Below, one piece after another: positions 1-5,790 of a stretch of 16,098 bases of DNA. A model generated the notes under the pieces. That model saw nothing but the letters and a program-made list of their open reading frames with translations, searched no databases and was not told the DNA's origin. Source of the DNA: Streptomyces sp. ICC1 (lineage in GTDB: Bacteria > Actinomycetota > Actinomycetes > Streptomycetales > Streptomycetaceae); NCBI RefSeq assembly GCF_003287935.1, contig NZ_CP030287.1, positions 9,012,134-9,028,231 of the forward strand, given 5' to 3'. Position 1 is the stretch's first letter, and every line of letters begins with the position of its first letter. The position numbers were made by a program, and so were the translations under genes.

Positions 1-150
1 AAAAAAAAAAACTAAGGAATCCGTAACCGCTTCCAAATCTTGCATGACCTCTATTTCCAGATCGATCTCAATCTATGCCGCGTCTAGCCAGAGCTCAAAT
101 CCCAAGACCTCTACTTCCTATGCCCTAAGTGCCTGTATTATCCCACTCCA
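1..150. other. AT-rich adapter-like tail (contig-end artefact)
   Basis: The window opens with eleven A residues followed by about 140 bases of far lower GC than anything downstream. The words TATGCCG (about 74-80) and TATGCCC (about 118-124) sit in contexts resembling the reverse complement of the Illumina P7 end, ATCTCGTATGCCGTC. The stretch CCCAAGAC (101-108) resembles the end of the reverse-complemented Nextera read-2 adapter (CCCACGAGAC) just before the second of these. The match is gapped and weak, so this is an inference supported by the much clearer adapters elsewhere in the window. No gene is supported here. Confidence 0.5.
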
Positions 151-892
151 TGCCTTTCCGGGTCCCGCCCCTGGCGAGCAGCACCGCCCCCGCCCCGGCG
201 GTGAGCGTGCATATCCCGTGGACGGCGGAGGCCACGGCGGTATCGGAGGAGTACCGCGCGATCTGCTCCGCGTCGAGCCCGGCCGTGCCGCCGAGGGCCC
301 AGTGGAAATGCGCCGCCGCCACCACCGCGGACAGTGCCGCCGCGGCTCCCGCCACCACCCCCGTGGGTGACGGGAGCCGCGAGCCGAGGGCGCCCTGCCA
401 GCGCCTGCCCCAGCGTTCGCGCGCATAGGGCACGAACAGGCCGGCCAGGGCGAGCGCCTGGACGATGAAGCCCGAATAGACGACGTGGAAGACCCAGGGG
501 TCGAGGAAGGGCGTACTGGTCGCCCGCTCGGCCGCGTCCGGCCCCAGCCCCAGTGCCCTCACGAGGAGTTGGCCGGGGAAGCCGAGCACGATGGGCGTGA
601 GCAGTCCAGTGGCGGTGAAGACCGGGACGGTCAGCAGCCAGGACGGCACCCGTCTGCCCCAGGGTCTGGTGAGCGCCAGCGCGAGCACGATCACGGCGGC
701 GTCCATGAGCACCGTGACGGCATTGGCCGCCGTGATGAACGGCCGGGGCTCCAGCAGCACGCTGCCATCGGGTATCCCGACGCGGCTCCCGGCCAGCCAG
801 GCGGTCTTGAGGGTCAGATAGGGGACGGTGGCGGCCATGGCCACCACGGCCAGCGCACTGCGCCCGGCCCCCGCCCGGGGAGCCCGCGGCAT
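125..892 (-). CDS. Polytopic membrane protein, C-terminus lost at junction
   Basis: Several hydrophobic segments are visible: ALAVVAMAATVPYLTL near the start, then AVTVLMDAAVIVLALAL, a VPVFTATGLLTPIVLGF stretch, a YSGFIVQALALAGLFV stretch and an Ala-rich segment near the end. These suggest an integral membrane protein of at least five passes. I do not recognise a named family. I prefer the ATG at 890-892 because GAGGA lies about five bases upstream. An in-frame ATG at 947-949 would add 19 residues and lie three bases after the stop of the upstream regulator gene, which would allow coupling, but it has only a weak ribosome site. The reading frame runs into the AT-rich adapter-like sequence, so the last 10 or so residues and the stop at 125 are probably not native. 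Confidence 0.6.
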   Translation of the reverse strand: MPRAPRAGAGRSALAVVAMAATVPYLTLKTAWLAGSRVGIPDGSVLLEPRPFITAANAVTVLMDAAVIVLALALTRPWGRRVPSWLLTVPVFTATGLLTPIVLGFPGQLLVRALGLGPDAAERATSTPFLDPWVFHVVYSGFIVQALALAGLFVPYARERWGRRWQGALGSRLPSPTGVVAGAAAALSAVVAAAHFHWALGGTAGLDAEQIARYSSDTAVASAVHGICTLTAGAGAVLLARGGTRKGMEWDNTGT

Positions 893-952
893 TGCTTCCT
901 CGTGTGCCGGTCGCGGTGACCGTGTCGGGTGAACGGCTCGTGTGGTCATGAC

Positions 953-1522
953 TCAACGGTCCCGGTTCCGCGCCCCCGCCACCTCCCCCTTGAAGGGGTC
1001 CCGAAACTGGGGCTCTGCCCCAGGCCCCGGTTCGGGGGCTGCGCCGTCGGCCACGGGGGCGTCGGCGTGCGGGGGAGCGTTAACGGCGTTAACGGCGTTA
1101 AGAGGGGACGGGGCTGCGGGCCTCGGCTCGGGGTGTGCGGCGGCCTCGGCGTTAACGGCGTTAACGCCGTTAACGGTCTGCGGCTCGGCCTTGGTGTTAA
1201 CGGCGTTAATGGGTGCGGCTCCGGTGGGGGAGGCGGTGTTAACGGCGTTAATGGGGTGGAGGTCTGCGAGGCCGTTGAGGAGGCGGGCGTAGGCAGCGCG
1301 CTTGGGGGGACGGGGGGCGGTGCGGCCCGTCTCCCAGGAGGTGACCGTTTCGCGGCGGACGGAGAGGGCCTGGGCGATCTGGTCCTGGCTCAGCCCCGCG
1401 GCCTCGCGGAGGCGCTTGCGCTCGTCAGGGTGGGGGAGGGCGTCTTGTGCCGCGGCCTCTTCCAGTAGTGCGTCGACCGCGGCGAAGAGCGTGGTCTGTT
1501 CGTTGTCGTGCGCGTTGAGCAT
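953..1522 (-). CDS. XRE-type HTH regulator with Asn-Ala-Val repeat tail
   Basis: The 189-residue product has an N-terminal helix-turn-helix of the Cro/C1 (XRE) type. The core is LREAAGLSQDQIAQALSV (about 38-55), with the recognition-helix region RRETVTSWETGRTAPRPPKR at about 56-75. From memory this N-terminal module resembles one found in several Streptomyces plasmid and telomere-associated (Tap-like) proteins, but that link is not proven here. The rest (about 90-189) is low complexity: Pro/Ala/Glu-rich linkers carrying repeated INAVN and VNAVNA motifs encoded by GTTAAC DNA repeats. The start is well supported by GGAGG seven bases upstream. The last 30 codons pass through intergenic-looking hairpins, so the true end may have been extended by drift. 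Binding to the GTTAAC repeats, hence autoregulation, is my inference. Confidence 0.75.
   Translation of the reverse strand: MLNAHDNEQTTLFAAVDALLEEAAAQDALPHPDERKRLREAAGLSQDQIAQALSVRRETVTSWETGRTAPRPPKRAAYARLLNGLADLHPINAVNTASPTGAAPINAVNTKAEPQTVNGVNAVNAEAAAHPEPRPAAPSPLNAVNAVNAPPHADAPVADGAAPEPGPGAEPQFRDPFKGEVAGARNRDR
1007..1023. terminator. GC-rich hairpin CTGGGGC-TCT-GCCCCAG inside the regulator's 3' end
   Basis: A perfect 7-bp stem with a 3-base loop, typical of Streptomyces terminators. It is immediately preceded by the small palindrome CCCCTTGAAGGGG (about 986-998). Both lie inside the last 30 codons of the XRE-type regulator, which is unusual for coding sequence. Confidence 0.45.
1079..1252. 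repeat. Four clusters of 9-bp-phased GTTAAC repeats inside the regulator gene
   Basis: GTTAAC occurs at 1079, 1088, 1151, 1160, 1169, 1196 and 1238, with one-base variants at 1097 (GTTAAG), 1205 and 1247 (both GTTAAT). Within each cluster the copies are exactly 9 bp apart, separated by GGC or GCC. Because 9 is a multiple of 3, the repeats stay in frame and are read on the minus strand as Asn-Ala-Val or Asn-Gly-Val. GTTAAC is an AT-rich hexamer that should be rare in such GC-rich DNA, so this density is not chance. Confidence 0.9.
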
Positions 1523-1588
1523 GGGAAACCTCCAGCCGCAGCTTATGCGAACCGCACCATGGAACGCACATGAAACACACGTGGGGGC

Positions 1589-1621
1589 GTTAACGGCGTT
1601 AACGGCGTTAACGCCGTTAAC
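1589..1621. promoter_or_regulatory. Upstream array of four GTTAAC sites (candidate operator)
   Basis: Four exact GTTAAC copies at 1589, 1598, 1607 and 1616, each 9 bp apart. They lie 67-99 bp upstream of the XRE-type regulator's start codon, in the gap between that gene and the stop at 1643. The same unit and phase occur inside the gene. The position fits an operator, probably for the regulator itself. The repeat is seen directly; the binding partner is inferred. Confidence 0.65.
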
Positions 1622-1642
1622 GGCGTCAGCGCCCCCGTCGTG

Positions 1643-1865
1643 TCAGATGCGGGTCAGCAGCAGTTCCGTGACGGCCTTGAGGTCGTCCGGCGTGAGGTGC
1701 GCGGTGAGCGCGTCCGCGATCGTTTCGGGGGACTCCGCCACGATCGTGATCCGGCGGGGGGCCGGGGCCTGTGCGGCACTGGTGTCCTGCGGGTCCCCCG
1801 GACTATCCCCGGCCCCGGTCGGTAGTCCAAACGGATTTCCGACCGGGGCGGGGCGGTGCGGGATA
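1643..1865 (-). CDS. C-terminal fragment of an unrecognised protein
   Basis: The minus-strand frame ends at a TGA (1643-1645) and reads with good Streptomyces codon bias. A Pro/Gly-rich linker (PVGNPFGLPTGAG, then GDSPGDPQDTS) precedes a compact end region RRITIVAESPETIADALTAH followed by LTPDDLKAVTELLLTRI. No start codon with a ribosome site is seen, and the frame runs without interruption into the neighbouring lipoprotein gene's end. The 5' end is therefore either lost at a join near 1865 or unresolved. It lies directly upstream of, and in the same direction as, the XRE-type regulator, with the GTTAAC array between them. Function unknown. Confidence 0.55.
1813..1848. repeat. 10-bp inverted repeat CCCCGGTCGG / CCGACCGGGG
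   Basis: Perfect 10-bp arms at 1813-1822 and 1839-1848 with a 16-base loop. It lies within the linker-coding part of the partial minus-strand gene, close to a suspected join at about 1865. It could be chance in GC-rich DNA, a terminator, or a local fold-back. Confidence 0.5.
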
Positions 1866-2482
1866 TCAGCCGGTGTTGAGGCGGACGCTGCTGAGGATCT
1901 TCTCGTAGGTCTCCTGGCTCACTTCGCCCGGGACGCCGGCGGCGCCGTAGAGGACCCAGGTGGAGAGGTCACCGTTGGAGGTCGTGAAGCTGAAGGCGAT
2001 CGACTTGCCGTCGGAGGAGCACTTGTTCTCCTTCGGCAGGCCGCTCACCGTCGCGGTCGCCATGTGGCCCTTGAGCCCGGAGGTGGTCGTGTACTCCTTC
2101 GGCTCGGAGACCTTGGTGGTGCCCTTCGGCGCCTTCTGCGCGTACCCGGCGAAGACCCAGTTGCCGGCCTCGTTGCGCGAGGCATCGGCGGTGCCCTTGG
2201 CCCCCATGCCGCCCTTGGTTCCGGAGGCGGCCAGCGAGGTCGACTCCTCCTTGCCGTCCTTGTTGGCGTCGACCTTGCACCAGTCCTCCTTGAGGAAGGC
2301 GGGTGCGGACATCATGACGAGGGGGCTGCCGTCGTTCTTGACGTCGTCCTCGAAGCCGATGGACATGCCCGAGGAGAGGACGTTCCAGTCTGCCGGGACG
2401 TCGAAGGCGGTGCCGTACTTCGGGTTGATGACGACCTTCCAGCCCGGGATGACCGGCTTGGCGTCGGCGCCGCCGCGCGGGC
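1866..2482 (-). CDS. DUF8017-type secreted or lipoprotein domain, N-terminus lost
   Basis: About 200 residues are present, from KPVIPGWKVVINPKYGTAFD (coded upstream of about 2459) to the stop at 1866-1868. The DVPADWNVLSSG stretch, a Cys pair (DWCKVD and NKCSSDG), the NWVFAGYAQ strand and the ending ETYEKILSSVRLNTG are typical of the Streptomyces extracytoplasmic family I know as DUF8017. The family assignment is from memory. In intact members this domain follows a signal peptide or transmembrane segment and a disordered linker; those are missing because the frame enters a fold-back palindrome at about 2479. The start codon was lost, so the internal ATG at 2366 is not the true start. Confidence 0.7.
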
Positions 2483-2519
2483 CGGCGGCGCCGACGCCGA
2501 GGCGGTCATCCCGGGCTGG
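2439..2519. repeat. 37-bp near-perfect inverted repeat (fold-back)
   Basis: The arms 2439-2475 and 2483-2519 match at 35 of 37 positions, separated by a 7-base loop. The left arm is the coding sequence for KPVIPGW and upstream residues of the DUF8017 protein; the right arm is its inverted copy and is followed at once by an adapter-like remnant. This pattern is typical of a fold-back amplification or library artefact rather than a terminator, because the arm is coding sequence. Confidence 0.8.
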
Positions 2520-2522
2520 CAG

Positions 2523-2537
2523 CCGTCCTCTTTACAC
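2523..2537. other. Probable corrupted Nextera mosaic-end remnant
   Basis: The stretch GTCCTCTTTACAC resembles the mosaic end read as CTGTCTCTTATACACATCT, with one inserted and one missing base. It lies exactly at the boundary between the fold-back repeat and an unrelated reading frame. The match is weaker than at the other adapter sites, so this is probable rather than certain. Confidence 0.55.
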
Positions 2538-3288
2538 GGGCGGCGGTCGGCGGGGCCGCGGTCTCGGGGGCATCGGCCGCCGGGCCGGACAGGGCCGGGC
2601 TCTGGAGCAGGTGGGCGACGGACTGGGCGTAGATGTTGCGGGCCCGCAGGGCATCGAGGCGCTCGTGATCGGGAAGGCCGGCCAGCAGGGACGCGAACTC
2701 CCGTGCGATGGCGTCCCGTTGGGCATCGTCGGACGTGTCGATGGCCGCGGCGCGTACCGCGAGGGCCTCGACGGCCTGCCTGGTGGTGTCGTGGAGGCCG
2801 GCGCCGGGGTCGCCGTGGCGGAGGTAGGCGTCGATGTTGGCGAGGTCTTCGTCGGTGAAGCCCTTGGGTCGGGAGAGTGCGGCTTCGTCGTTGGTTTCGG
2901 TGAGGGCGAGGTGTTTGGCGAGTTTGTCGTCGCGGTGCCAGTCGGCGTGCTTCTGGGCGTCCTTGCGGATGTCGAGGGGGAGGTCTTTCTGGTGCTGTCC
3001 GGAGCGGGTGGGGGAGTGGGTGACGATGAGGCGCTCGTAGCCGGGGGCCAGCGCGTTCTGGGTGGTGCGGTTCGTGCCGTCGGCGGTCCTGGCGGTGACC
3101 GTCGGGTCGGTGTGCCAGGCGGTCATGCGGAACCCGCCCATTTCGCTGTGGGGTTCTTCGAGGTAGCGGACGTCGAAACCCATGAGGGCCATGGCTTCGA
3201 GGTTGCCGCTGCGGAAGCCGAGGTGGCGGGTGGTGGCGTTGCGGGCGAGGTGGTCGAAGAGTTGGAACTGGCCGGTGGGGTGAGGGAG
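2538..3288 (-). CDS. Unrecognised protein, both ends lost
   Basis: An open minus-strand frame of about 250 codons begins at PTGQFQLFDHLARNATTRHL (about 3285) and runs to the adapter remnant; the stop at 2506-2508 lies inside the fold-back and is not native. The N-terminal part contains LGFRSGNLEAMALMGFDVRY and LEEPHSEMGGFRMTAWH. The middle carries YERLIVTHSPTRSGQHQKDL. The C-terminal part is helical and acidic (FTDEDLANIDAYLRH, then QRDAIAREFASLLAGLPDHE), ending in a Pro/Ala linker. The SGNLEAMALMG segment vaguely recalls nucleotide-sugar-binding motifs of some glycosyltransferase-like proteins, but I cannot assign it. Codon bias says it is a real gene. Confidence 0.6.
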
Positions 3289-3964
3289 GGGAGGCGAGTA
3301 CGGGGACGAGCGCGCGGGCCCGGGCCAGGTCGTGGGGGTCGTCGATCTCCAGGACCCGGGCGGGGTCGGTGGCGACGGGCACGGTCCGCCCGAAGAAGCG
3401 GTGGCGGGCGGTGCGGAATCCGGCGGCGTCCATGGCGTAGGCGGCGCCGGTCTCCAGCAGGTCCTGGGGGCGGTCCTGGCGGCGGGGGCGGTACGAGGTG
3501 TCGTGGTTGACCCCGGTCCCGGAGCCGTCGGGGGCCGCCCGCCAGAGGAAGCCGTGGAAGGGGGCCGCGGTGAGCGCGCAGTCGGCGGCGCCGGACGCGA
3601 CGGCGGCGGCGACGGACTCCACGTCGGAGGCGGTGACGAAGGGGCTGGTGCACTGGACGAGGAGGACCACGTCGACCGTGACCGAGTGCAGTTCCTCGAA
3701 GGCGTCGAGCGCGTGCAGCAGGGCGGCCTCGCTGGTGGCGGTGTCCCCGGAGATCCCGGCGGGCCGCCGCAGCACGCCGGCCCCGGCGCCCCGGGCCGCG
3801 GCGCCGATCGCCTCGGAGTCGGTGGACACGAGGACGTCGGTGACGCTGCCGGCCCCCAGGCAGGCCCGTACGGCCCGCACCACCAGCGGTACCCCGCCGA
3901 CGTCGGCCAGGTTCTTGCCGGGCACCCCCTTGGAGCCGCCGCGGGCCGGGATCACGGCCAGCAC
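3289..3964 (-). CDS. Acylneuraminate cytidylyltransferase-like protein
   Basis: This is a nucleotidyltransferase of the CMP-sialic acid / CMP-KDO synthetase type, which transfers CMP from CTP to an acidic sugar for surface-glycan synthesis. The diagnostic N-terminus IPARGGSKGVPGKNL (the CTP-binding signature) starts at residue 5. LVSTDSEAI, DTATSEAALLHAL, LVQCTSPFV (counterpart of the usual LLQPTSP), TGAAYAMD and EIDDPHDLARARALV follow in the expected order. About 225 residues are present, close to the usual length, so only the last few residues are lost at the join near 3288. The start is uncertain: GTG at 3964 gives MLAVIPARGG. The frame stays open upstream through a Pro/Thr-rich stretch, but I see no ATG with a ribosome site there. 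It lies downstream of the YidB-like gene, separated by a strong terminator. Confidence 0.85.
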
Positions 3965-4068
3965 CCTCGCCCCGCCGGGCCGCTCCGCGCGAGCGGGGGC
4001 GGGGGTCGGTCCAGGGGTGGGGGTGGCGGTGGTGTGCGCCTGCCTCAGAGTAACCAGCCGGACGCCGA

Positions 4069-4112
4069 GAGGGCCCGGCCGTCCGTCCGGTGGGACGGGC
4101 TGCCGGGCCCTC
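4069..4112 (-). terminator. Strong hairpin terminator after the YidB-like gene
   Basis: Perfect 11-bp outer arms GAGGGCCCGGC / GCCGGGCCCTC, with an inner CGTCC / GGACG pairing. It begins 18 bases beyond the stop of the YidB-like gene and before the cytidylyltransferase gene, so it probably separates the two codirectional transcription units. Confidence 0.8.
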
Positions 4113-4129
4113 GTGCACGCGGAGTGCGG

Positions 4130-4573
4130 TCAGAGCTGCTGCTGCTTGATGATGTCCTCCAGCGAACCGGTCGGCAGCGAGCCCTGCGGGCTCAGCTTGT
4201 CGACGGCCTGCGGCAGCGCCTGCGCGATCTGGTCGGCGGCCGCCTCCGGGCTGACTCCCGCCTGCTCGGCGACCTTGGCCAGGGTGTCGTTCGGGAGGGC
4301 CTCGGCGATCTGCGCGCCGCTGACCGGCTGGTTCTCGCCGGTGCCGACCCAGGACTGGGCCTGGTCGACCAGGCCCGACTTGGTCAGCATGTCCATCAGG
4401 CCGCCCAGCGGGTTGTTCCCCGCGCCGCCCGCCGCCTGGGCGCCGCCGCCGCCACCCATGAGCGCGCCGAGCAGCGCGCCGAGGATGTTGCCTCCACCGC
4501 CGCTGCCGCCCTGTCCGCCGCTGCCGCCGCCGAGGAGGCCGCCGAGAAGGGAGCCGAGGTCGTTACCCGCCAT
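4130..4573 (-). CDS. YidB-like / DUF937 family protein
   Basis: A complete 147-residue protein. The N-terminal third is extremely Gly-rich with a repeated LGxLLGxLxGGG pattern (residues 1-62). The C-terminal part holds the characteristic helical region QIAEALPNDTLAKVAEQAG, then VSPEAAADQIAQALPQAVDK and LSPQG, ending GSLEDIIKQQQL. This matches the bacterial DUF937/YidB-like family, whose biochemical role is unknown to me. The ATG at 4571-4573 has an AAAGG ribosome site seven bases upstream. It is followed by a strong terminator and is divergent from the DUF952 start at 4708, so the 134-bp gap probably contains both promoters. Confidence 0.85.
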   Translation of the reverse strand: MAGNDLGSLLGGLLGGGSGGQGGSGGGGNILGALLGALMGGGGGAQAAGGAGNNPLGGLMDMLTKSGLVDQAQSWVGTGENQPVSGAQIAEALPNDTLAKVAEQAGVSPEAAADQIAQALPQAVDKLSPQGSLPTGSLEDIIKQQQL

Positions 4574-4707
4574 GGTGCTGCCTTTCGAAGAGGGACCGGG
4601 GCGCGCAGAAGGCGGCCACGGCTTCGAGATACCGACAATGTCACCCAATCCGGACACGTCTGCCACCTGGAGCAGCACCGCGCCGCCACTGCGGTAGAAC
4701 GATCGGC

Positions 4708-4742
4708 ATGATCTTCCATCTCGTCCCGCTCGCCGACTGGAC
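4708..4742 (+). CDS. N-terminal fragment of a DUF952 protein
   Basis: The frame reads MIFHLVPLADW before it becomes adapter. That opening is highly characteristic of the small DUF952 family (usual start MIxHLVPxxxW, about 110-120 residues), which has no established function. Only 11-12 native codons remain. The gene is divergent from the YidB-like gene. Confidence 0.6.
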
Positions 4743-4794
4743 CATCCGAGATCATGCCTAGCCCCGTGGGCTCGGAGATTTGAATAGGAGCCAG
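4743..4794 (+). other. Illumina Nextera i7 adapter: P7 end, index, read-2 primer, mosaic end
   Basis: Reading + strand: CATCCGAGAT (4743-4752) matches the P7 3' end CATACGAGAT at 9 of 10. CATGCCTA (4753-4760) is exactly the reverse complement of the Nextera i7 index N706, TAGGCATG, as I remember it. Positions 4761-4775 match the read-2 adapter GTCTCGTGGGCTCGG at 13 of 15. Positions 4776-4794 match the mosaic end AGATGTGTATAAGAGACAG at 15 of 19. All four blocks are in order with no gaps. This is library-preparation sequence, not biology. Confidence 0.95.
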
Positions 4795-4840
4795 CCCCCG
4801 GAGCACTGACCCGCCCCCACCTGAGGACGGCCCCGGGACG

Positions 4841-4860
4841 CGGATCCGGGCCCGGATCCG
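4841..4860. repeat. Perfect 20-bp palindrome
   Basis: CGGATCCGGG directly followed by CCCGGATCCG, a perfect palindrome with no loop. It lies in the gene-less fragment 4795-5490, 46 bases after an adapter. It may be a native cruciform-type element or a fold-back product. Confidence 0.7.
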
Positions 4861-4912
4861 ACGCCAAACCGGGGGCACACCCGGGCACCAACCCACCAGT
4901 CGGCACGCTGCC

Positions 4913-4955
4913 GGCACTCCCAGGCCCGGCCCGGCGCGCCAGGCCTGGGAGTGCC
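4913..4955. repeat. 14-bp perfect stem-loop
   Basis: GGCACTCCCAGGCC (4913-4926) pairs perfectly with GGCCTGGGAGTGCC (4942-4955) around a 15-base GC-rich loop. No T-run follows. No gene is supported on either side, so it is either a terminator of a lost gene or part of a palindrome-rich non-coding region. Confidence 0.7.
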
Positions 4956-5045
4956 CGGCACGTGCGGCACGGGCCAGTGCCCAGGAAGGGCAGCAACCTG
5001 CAGCGGCTCCCGCAGCGCGAGAGCGGTGACGGGCAGGCCCCCCGT

Positions 5046-5310
5046 CAGCCCGGCACAGCGCAGCCCCGCCTCGGAAGCGCAGCCCGACACCGCAGCGCAG
5101 CCCGGTGGCACAGTGCAGCCCGGCACAGTGCAGCCCCGTATCGGAGGCGCAGCTCAGCCCGGCACAGCGGCGCAGCCCGGCGGCCGTCGCCCGACCAGTG
5201 CAGCTCTGCCTTGGAGGCGCAGCCCGGCACCGCCGCCCCGCCCGGCGGCCGCTGCCCGGCGCGGTGCGGCCCTCCCTCGGAGGCGGAGCCTGGTCCTGGC
5301 TTCGGTGGGC
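5046..5310. repeat. Degenerate tandem repeat of about 66-70 bp, four units
   Basis: The landmark TCGGA(A/G)GCGC or close variant recurs at 5071, 5141, 5211 and 5277, spacings of 70, 70 and 66. CAGCCCGGCAC occurs exactly at 5046, 5116, 5155 and 5220. Units three and four also share a GGCGGCC end and a CCCGxCxxxGTGC opening. Translation gives compositionally monotonous frames on both strands, with no ribosome site or recognisable domain, so I treat it as non-coding. The whole stretch 4795-5345 holds no supportable gene. Confidence 0.7.
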
Positions 5311-5493
5311 GGCCGTCTGCGGGTCGGGGCCGTGCGGGGCAGGCCTCGGTCCTCGCAGTAGAACCCGGGCGTTAGTGCTCGAGAGCGCTTCTGACGCATG
5401 TGCACGAGCGATAGCCCCATCCCACCGACACGCTTCTGCGACCATCCTCGCCCAACAGACCCCCGTCTCAGCCCGAGATAGACCCCGGGTTGA

Positions 5494-5526
5494 GCGTCGG
5501 CAGCTTCGGATTTGTATAAGGGTCCG
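5494..5526 (+). other. Corrupted Nextera i5-side adapter (read-1 primer plus mosaic end)
   Basis: Positions 5494-5507 match TCGTCGGCAGCGTC at 12 of 14 and 5508-5526 match AGATGTGTATAAGAGACAG at 14 of 19, ungapped. Just upstream, CCCGAGATAGACC (about 5472-5484) resembles the P5 end ACCGAGATCTACAC, with an index-sized spacer between. The stretch 5370-5470 has odd composition, and CTTCTGACGC (5389-5398) resembles an inverted copy of the same adapter (CATCTGACGC), so two adapter ends may be joined head to head. Confidence 0.85.
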
Positions 5527-5534
5527 GGGGGGTG

Positions 5535-5604
5535 TTGGGGCGGCGGGGGGTCCCGCCCTCGCCCCGCCCTGCCGGGGCGGGGGCGGCACCCCCCGTCGCC
5601 CCAA
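5535..5604. terminator. Long GC-rich hairpin
   Basis: The outer arms TTGGGGCGGCGGGGGGT (5535-5551) and ACCCCCCGTCGCCCCAA (5588-5604) pair with one mismatch. Inner CCCGCC and CGCCCCG segments also pair with GGGGCGG and GGCGG. The total is about 70 bases. It lies right after an adapter, so the gene it would terminate is missing. The single mismatch and multi-part stem look native rather than a fold-back copy. Confidence 0.6.
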
Positions 5605-5790
5605 CTCCACCCAGCGCCGCACCACGCACACCGGCGCCAGACAACTCCAGGCCACCGCGGACGGCTTGAAATCAACCATTCACAAACCCGGGCGGTTACC
5701 CCATTCGGGTCTGATCGTTGTACCGCGCGGGTGCCCCGCCCCCACACCGCGGCAACGCCCGCCGCAGATCCGCTCCCGTGAGGACAACCG

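Noticed and set aside
1079..1621. CRISPR-like array from the GTTAAC repeats
   Set aside because: Units are 9 bp and phased, spacers are 3 bp and near-identical, and no cas gene is present.
1302..2858. Very long plus-strand frame of over 500 codons, and similar ones at 1960-3510, 3332-4711 and 6076-7635
   Set aside because: These are antisense or out-of-frame shadows favoured by high GC. They cross several joins and carry no domains, except that the last contains the TnpB fragment.
2312..3964. Cytidylyltransferase fused to a long Arg/Pro-rich tail
   Set aside because: After about 3288 the frame is an out-of-frame reading of another gene fragment, so the tail is not protein.
3289..4573. Sialic-acid biosynthesis cluster around the cytidylyltransferase
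   Set aside because: The only trustworthy neighbours are a YidB-like gene behind a terminator and a DUF952 start. No synthase, epimerase or glycosyltransferase is confirmed next to it.
4795..5345. Streptomyces telomere
   Set aside because: Palindromes are present, but the archetypal telomere start and its series of conserved palindromes are not recognisable.
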